From NCBI RefSeq assembly GCF_900107045.1, contig NZ_FNON01000008.1, positions 310,001-374,000 on the forward strand: DNA of 64,000 nucleotides, written 5' to 3'. Positions within the stretch are counted from its first letter, which is position 1; the number at the start of each line of letters is the position of its first letter. Below the pieces are notes generated by a model. The model was given only the letters and a program-made list of their open reading frames with translations. It made no database searches and had not been told where the DNA came from. Below, in pieces: positions 59,901 to 64,000 of this stretch. Source of the stretch: Amycolatopsis xylanica (lineage in GTDB: Bacteria; Actinomycetota; Actinomycetes; Mycobacteriales; Pseudonocardiaceae). Both the position numbers and the translations under genes were made by a program.

Positions 59901-62702
59901 TTAGCTCTTGGTGCCTCGGACCGCGAAGCGCTGGATGTCCATGAAGACGCAGCCTGCTGAGGTGGGCTGCGGTGTGCAGGAGACCTGCGGGTAGAAGGAC
60001 AGCTGGTTCGACAGCACGGTCAGCCGGAGGAAGCGCACGCCGGCCGTGGTGCCGGGGGCGAGCGTGAGCGGGTGGAGGGCGTTCAGGTCGGCGGGCTTGA
60101 AGTCGGCGCTGCCCGCCTTCACCCAGGTCGTGCCGTCCACCGAGGTCTCGACGGTCACCTCCTTGGCCGCGGCGGGCGGGTCGTCGCCGCAGTTGTTGGA
60201 GGGGTCGATTTCGATGGCGCTGACGTTGACCGGCCCGCCGAGCTTGACCGTGACGAAGCGCGACTGGATCGTGCCGTCGGGGTTGACCTTCTTGTCGGTC
60301 GACCAGCCCGCGCCGCCGAGTGGTGAGGACCGCAGCAGGTCGCCAGGGCCGCAGCCGAACGGGGTCCAGTCGTCGCCGTTGAAGGCCGCCACCGTGGCGC
60401 CCGCCGTGTCGGACGCCCAGTTCTGGCGCAGCTTCCAGTCCACCGTCGTGGTGCCCGACCGGACGGAGACCGCGCGGATCTCGCTGTCCGCGCCACCTCC
60501 GAAGGCGTAGACCTTCGGGTACGTGCCCGGCAGCACTCCGGTGATCTTGTAGGTGCCGTCTGCTCCGGTCACCGCGGCGAAGGAGCCGCCGAATCCGGAA
60601 TCGTGGCCACCGAAGCGGACCGCGACACCGGTCAGTGGGGCGGCCGAGTCGGCGTTGACGACCTTGCCCGTGACGGTCGCGGTCGGCGTGCCGGCGGGCG
60701 GGGGCGTCGAGAAGTCCTCGGCGGGCGCGGTGTCGTCACCGGTGACCGAACCGGCGAAGAAGCCCATGCCCCTGGCGGCGAACGTCTTCCAGATCTTGGC
60801 GGCGGCCTGGCCACCGTTGATCACGACATCGGCCTGCAGGATCGAGTTGCGCATGTCCAGGAAGGACGGGGACGCGGGCGAGAGCTCCATCGCCCTGGTC
60901 ACCAGCGCCCGGGTGAGCGTCACGCCGAGCGCCGAGCGCAGGTCCCACAGCGTGCCGGCCCAGATCTCACCGTCGGCGTGCACCTCGGGGAACGGCAGGA
61001 TGTGGCCGAGGTCGCCGTACGTGTAGCCACCAGGACCGGCACCCGGCGTACCCGGGCACTTGGCCGAAGCGACACCGACCGCGCAGTCCAGCGGCTGCGA
61101 CCGGGCCAGGCTCTCGCCGTTGCCCACGTAGTCGCCGACGATGATCTCGCCCGGCGCCGCGGTGTCCTTGACCAGACCCTTGCCGACCAGGTAGTCGAAG
61201 GCGTACCAGTCGCTCCAGGCCTCACCCATCGCGCCGGACTGGAACGCGTTCAGCGTGGAGTTGCCCAGCGCGTCGACGACCAGCCGGTTGGACAGGCCGT
61301 GCGTGTACTCGTGCTCGATGATGCTCGCGTCGTCGGCGGAGTTCGACGCGAGGAACGGGTCGGTCGGGTCCTTGGGGTTGTGGAACAGGAACATGCCCAT
61401 GAACGGGGCCTGCCCGTCCGGCGGGGTCCCCATGAACGCGTTGTCGTACGAGCCGGGGTTGCCCGCGGCGTTGAGCAGGGTGTGCACCTCGACCGCGTCG
61501 CCGTCGACCTTCTCGAAGTTGCCCGCGGCGCGGGTGAACCCGATCGGGAAGGAGGCCAGGTGGTCGTGGAAGGTGCCGACGTAGGCCAGCGCCTGCACGG
61601 CGTTCTGCTCGCGGTTCTTCGCCCAGGAGCCTGGTGTCTTCGGGTCCCACGAGCACTGCCTCGCCGCCGAGCACGGCGCGCCGACGACGGCGTTGAAGTC
61701 ACTGAACTTGTAGCGGAAGCTGCCGTCGGCGTTCGGCCCGATCTCTTCTTCCGGCTGGAACTTCTGGTCGCCGTTGACGTCGGCTCCGACGTGCGCGACA
61801 TTGCCGTCCAGCGTCTTGGCGTCCGCGGGCAGCCAGCCCTTCTGGGTCAGGTTGACCTGCTCCTGCTTGCCGCCTGCCGCGGCCCCGGGACTGACCTGCC
61901 AGGCGAGGCCCTTGGCGCCGTCGGCGTCCTCGTGCCGGTTCACCAGGTTCTTGCGGTAGAGCAGAGCGCCGGTCTGGGCGTCGGTCACCTGCTGGAACAG
62001 CTTGTCCGCACTCGGCCTGTCCAAAGTGGACCAAGCAGGGCGCACACCGTCGGCCGTGAGGAAGCCGACCCGCTGCGACTCCTTGCCGGGAGCGGCCAGA
62101 GTGGACGCGCCGAGCGAGGCAGGCAAGCCGCGCACGGGCGAGCCGTCCAGCTGGATCAGCCTGCCGTCCTTGGCGACGTGCGCCTTCAACCCGTTGCCGA
62201 ACAACGGGATCCCGTCGACGACCTGGGTGAACGAGAGGTGGTGGATGCCCTCGACGTCGACATAGTCCTTGCGCAGGTTCAGTTTCGTTCTGTCACTCGC
62301 GGATAGCCCGACCAGTCCTTCGTGTTCGGTCAAATAGCGCAACACGATGTCGCGCGGCGCCTCACGGCTCGGCCCGGTCAGGAAACCGTCCGTACGAGCG
62401 AGAACCCTGGGCGTGCCGGTCAGTGCGTCGATGTCGATGCGTGCCTGCTGCCCGAGTTCGGCACGGGCTTGCGCGGTCACACCTGCTTGAGACGCCGAGA
62501 ACAGCGCCTGCGCGTTCAGCGCGCGTGGGCTGGATCTGGCGGTGTCGCGCACGTCGAAGTCCTGATCGGACCTGCTCGGCACGGCCTTGTCCGATGTCGA
62601 CGGCGGAGCGGCGTTCGCGACCGGCACGGTGGCCAGCCCGAAGATCATCACTGCGGTCGCGGCGTACACCGAGGCACGCGGACGCGACGACTTGAACGTC
62701 AC
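59901..62702 (-). CDS. Secreted fungalysin-type metallopeptidase (M36)
   Basis: 933 residues. Signal peptide (VYAATAVMIFGLATVPVANA). Propeptide with an FTP-like region (VLRYLTEHEGLVGLS, HHLSFTQVVDGIPLFGNGLKAHV). Catalytic domain with zinc motif HEYTH at residues 464-468 and third-ligand motif GEAWSDW. Then a carboxypeptidase-regulatory-like beta domain (TVTGKVVNADSAAPLTGVAVRFGG) and a C-terminal discoidin-like domain. Digests extracellular protein. GTG start. Convergent with hrpB. The tail domains, absent from fungal M36 enzymes, probably bind substrate or wall. Confidence 0.93.
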   Translation of the reverse strand: MTFKSSRPRASVYAATAVMIFGLATVPVANAAPPSTSDKAVPSRSDQDFDVRDTARSSPRALNAQALFSASQAGVTAQARAELGQQARIDIDALTGTPRVLARTDGFLTGPSREAPRDIVLRYLTEHEGLVGLSASDRTKLNLRKDYVDVEGIHHLSFTQVVDGIPLFGNGLKAHVAKDGRLIQLDGSPVRGLPASLGASTLAAPGKESQRVGFLTADGVRPAWSTLDRPSADKLFQQVTDAQTGALLYRKNLVNRHEDADGAKGLAWQVSPGAAAGGKQEQVNLTQKGWLPADAKTLDGNVAHVGADVNGDQKFQPEEEIGPNADGSFRYKFSDFNAVVGAPCSAARQCSWDPKTPGSWAKNREQNAVQALAYVGTFHDHLASFPIGFTRAAGNFEKVDGDAVEVHTLLNAAGNPGSYDNAFMGTPPDGQAPFMGMFLFHNPKDPTDPFLASNSADDASIIEHEYTHGLSNRLVVDALGNSTLNAFQSGAMGEAWSDWYAFDYLVGKGLVKDTAAPGEIIVGDYVGNGESLARSQPLDCAVGVASAKCPGTPGAGPGGYTYGDLGHILPFPEVHADGEIWAGTLWDLRSALGVTLTRALVTRAMELSPASPSFLDMRNSILQADVVINGGQAAAKIWKTFAARGMGFFAGSVTGDDTAPAEDFSTPPPAGTPTATVTGKVVNADSAAPLTGVAVRFGGHDSGFGGSFAAVTGADGTYKITGVLPGTYPKVYAFGGGADSEIRAVSVRSGTTTVDWKLRQNWASDTAGATVAAFNGDDWTPFGCGPGDLLRSSPLGGAGWSTDKKVNPDGTIQSRFVTVKLGGPVNVSAIEIDPSNNCGDDPPAAAKEVTVETSVDGTTWVKAGSADFKPADLNALHPLTLAPGTTAGVRFLRLTVLSNQLSFYPQVSCTPQPTSAGCVFMDIQRFAVRGTKS

Positions 62703-63240
62703 GAAGACCCCTCTCTCAGTGGTGACGTAGACCTTTCCTTCGTACCGACACAGTCCCGGCGCACATCAGCGCCGATCGGGTACGGGTGTGGTGCCTGACC
62801 GTGATCAGGGCACTTTCACCTGCGAGAACACGCAGGAATCAGCGGACGGGCACGCCTGCCCGACCTGACATACTCTCCGCACCATGATCCGGTGATCGGT
62901 ACATGACGCGGGGCGGCGACCGCCCCGCGACCCGTTTTCGGGGCCGCGCAAAGGGGGTGACGACCCCTCTCTCGATTTCGTTGACGGTTAAGCGAAGTGT
63001 GCCCGGTGATGCCGGGGAAGAATTTGTGAACATGCTCCGAGATTACGAACTCGGTCGCTTCGCCACACTGAGGAAAACCGCAATCCTGGACTGTGGCTTA
63101 CCTCAGTCTCGGACGCTGTTTCGCCCTAATCCTTTGCTATGAAGCCAAAACGCGGCTTGGCGTGCTCGGCCGAGCTTCGGGAGAAAAACTTCGCCCAGGG
63201 CGCTGAGGATTGGTTGCGACCGGCGACGGAGGGTGGGTGC
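62703..63240. other. No supported gene; promoter region of the M36 peptidase
   Basis: About 540 bases. It must contain the peptidase promoter, but I see no clear operator. A plus-strand frame from a GTG near 63026 (VNMLRDYELGRFATLRK...) has a weak ribosome site and no recognisable domain; I do not call it. A short GGGGGTGACGACCCC hairpin lies near 62955. Confidence 0.5.
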
Positions 63241-63324
63241 CGTACACGGATGGACGGCACCCGTGCACAGCTGGACGACACGCGTGCACGAATGGACGAC
63301 GCGCGTACATGGATGGACGACACG
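63241..63324. repeat. Four tandem 21-bp repeats
   Basis: Four exact-length head-to-tail units (63241, 63262, 63283, 63304), each beginning CGTRCA and carrying TGGACG(A/G)C near the end. Same family as the inverted array at 8412-8546. They lie 28 bases beyond the stop of the minus-strand channel-like gene. Confidence 0.9.
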
Positions 63325-63352
63325 CCGATCAGCGCGGGGCGGGAGCGCGAGG

Positions 63353-64000
63353 TTAGGGGGTGAGGTACTGGGGGCGGGTGGGGAGGGCGGCGGCGCGGTC
63401 GGGGTCTTCGGTTTCGTTGAGGCCTAGCTGGACGGCGAGGCGGATCTGCTCGCGGTTCTCACGCACGACGTGCGCGAAGAAGTCGTCGATGCGGGGGTCG
63501 GTGAGGACCTCGAGGGTGACGCGCATGACCGTGTCGATCACCGAGCCGACGATCTCGTCGTGGAAGGGCAGTTTGGCCAACCGCCCCGCCTGCCGGTCGT
63601 TCTTCAGCTTCTCCGCGACGATCGTGCGCAGCAGCGCGTGGTTGTCGCCGAGCGACCTGGCCAGGTTCTGCGGGTAGTTGCCGGTTTCGACGACCTTGAC
63701 GACCTCGTCGAGCACCGCGATGGTGATCGGCTTCTTGATCGCGAGCACGATCGGCCTGGACAGCCGCTCCACGAGCCGCTGGGTGAACAGCTCGCCGAAC
63801 GCGCGGTCGGCCGTGCGCGCGAGCCGCACCAGCACCACGATGATCCGCAGCAGCCGGAAGCCGCGCAGCGCCGGGTGCGCGATCGGGATCATGCCGAGTA
63901 CCTCGTACCAGTTGCGCAGCGGGAAGCCCTTTTCCCAGCCCCGCTCGCGCCAGCGCCACAGGAATTCGAGCGCGAAGATCCCGCACACCGACGTGTCGAT
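63353..64000 (-). CDS. Ion-channel-like membrane protein, 5' end beyond window
   Basis: At least 215 codons; the frame runs off the window edge, so the start is missing. Visible is the last part of a voltage-sensor-like unit: WYEVLGMIPIAHPALRGFRLLRIIVVLVRLARTADRAFG resembles S3-S4 of bacterial ion-transport proteins, with spaced arginines (RGFRLLRIIVVLVRLAR). The following ~150 residues are soluble helices (VVKVVETGNYPQNLARSL, HDEIVGSVIDTVMRVTLEVLTD) and there is no pore domain, so it may be a sensor-only relative. Annotated in genomes simply as ion transporter. Confidence 0.75.
   Translation of the reverse strand: MDTSVCGIFALEFLWRWRERGWEKGFPLRNWYEVLGMIPIAHPALRGFRLLRIIVVLVRLARTADRAFGELFTQRLVERLSRPIVLAIKKPITIAVLDEVVKVVETGNYPQNLARSLGDNHALLRTIVAEKLKNDRQAGRLAKLPFHDEIVGSVIDTVMRVTLEVLTDPRIDDFFAHVVRENREQIRLAVQLGLNETEDPDRAAALPTRPQYLTP

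Noticed and set aside
62903..63142. Small plus-strand gene upstream of the M36 peptidase
   Set aside because: No convincing ribosome site, no recognised domain, and it overlaps the promoter region; coding not supported.

Overview
The window is high-GC actinobacterial DNA. Its gene style (GTG starts, ATGA/GTGA overlaps), a vanRS/vanHAX/vanY set, DUF397/XRE-DUF5753 and STAND regulators, and a GH2 glucosaminidase close to CsxA of Amycolatopsis orientalis point to Amycolatopsis or a near relative in the Pseudonocardiaceae. That placement is inference; no rRNA is present.

Layout. (1) 0.08-6 kb: an accessory block with two tiny leader-type peptide genes (1292-1408, 3018-3119). Around them lie a phosphotransferase, a stand-alone RapZ C-terminal-like protein, a JmjC/cupin oxygenase, a PaaK-like adenylating enzyme, an unknown protein and a 2OG-Fe(II) oxygenase; it looks like an undescribed RiPP-type locus. 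(2) 6-11.5 kb: amino-acid permease, glutaminase, and a secreted exo-beta-D-glucosaminidase with a DasR-type operator. (3) 11.8-27.5 kb: one long chain of overlapping genes: free carrier protein, C-A-PCP, thioesterase, free A domain, C-PCP-TE, ProB, ProA, aminotransferase, 5-oxoprolinase PxpABC, MFS exporter and methyltransferase. The complete A domain reads as proline-like, and ProB/ProA/PxpABC would make and rescue a glutamate-derived C5 (P5C/proline-type) unit, so the precursor supply appears to be built into the NRPS cluster. (4) 27.8-33.9 kb: glycopeptide resistance: vanY, vanRS, then murG paralogue, vanX, vanA, vanH. A shared dyad lies upstream of vanR and vanH. (5) 33.9-36.5 kb: P450 - 32-residue peptide ending HYRWYYYHHI - P450, a strong candidate for a P450-crosslinked RiPP. 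(6) 36.7-47.5 kb: mostly housekeeping or conserved genes (SCO6745-like, DUF72, GNAT, YdcF, PgeF), a STAND regulator, a DUF397/XRE pair with two perfect TGCAA-N3-TTGCA operators, a two-gene unknown operon and two SDRs. (7) 47.5-55 kb: a defence-like island ending at tRNA-Ala(GGC). It holds a NUDIX-HTH (NrtR-like) regulator, a nucleoside-phosphorylase fusion and a four-TM protein in one operon, the last two sharing an amyloid-like motif. An Mrr-type N-terminal domain protein overlapping a DUF4041-GIY-YIG nuclease follows. (8) 55-64 kb: DsbA-like and MauE-like proteins, solute-binding lipoprotein, HrpB helicase, M36 metallopeptidase and a truncated ion-channel-like gene.

Two dispersed repeat families sit at gene 3' ends: six copies of a 46-bp perfect or near-perfect palindrome, and a 21-bp unit present as a 3+3 inverted array (8412-8546) and as four direct copies (63241-63324).

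Functional assignments rest on motifs and remembered family knowledge; no database search was possible.
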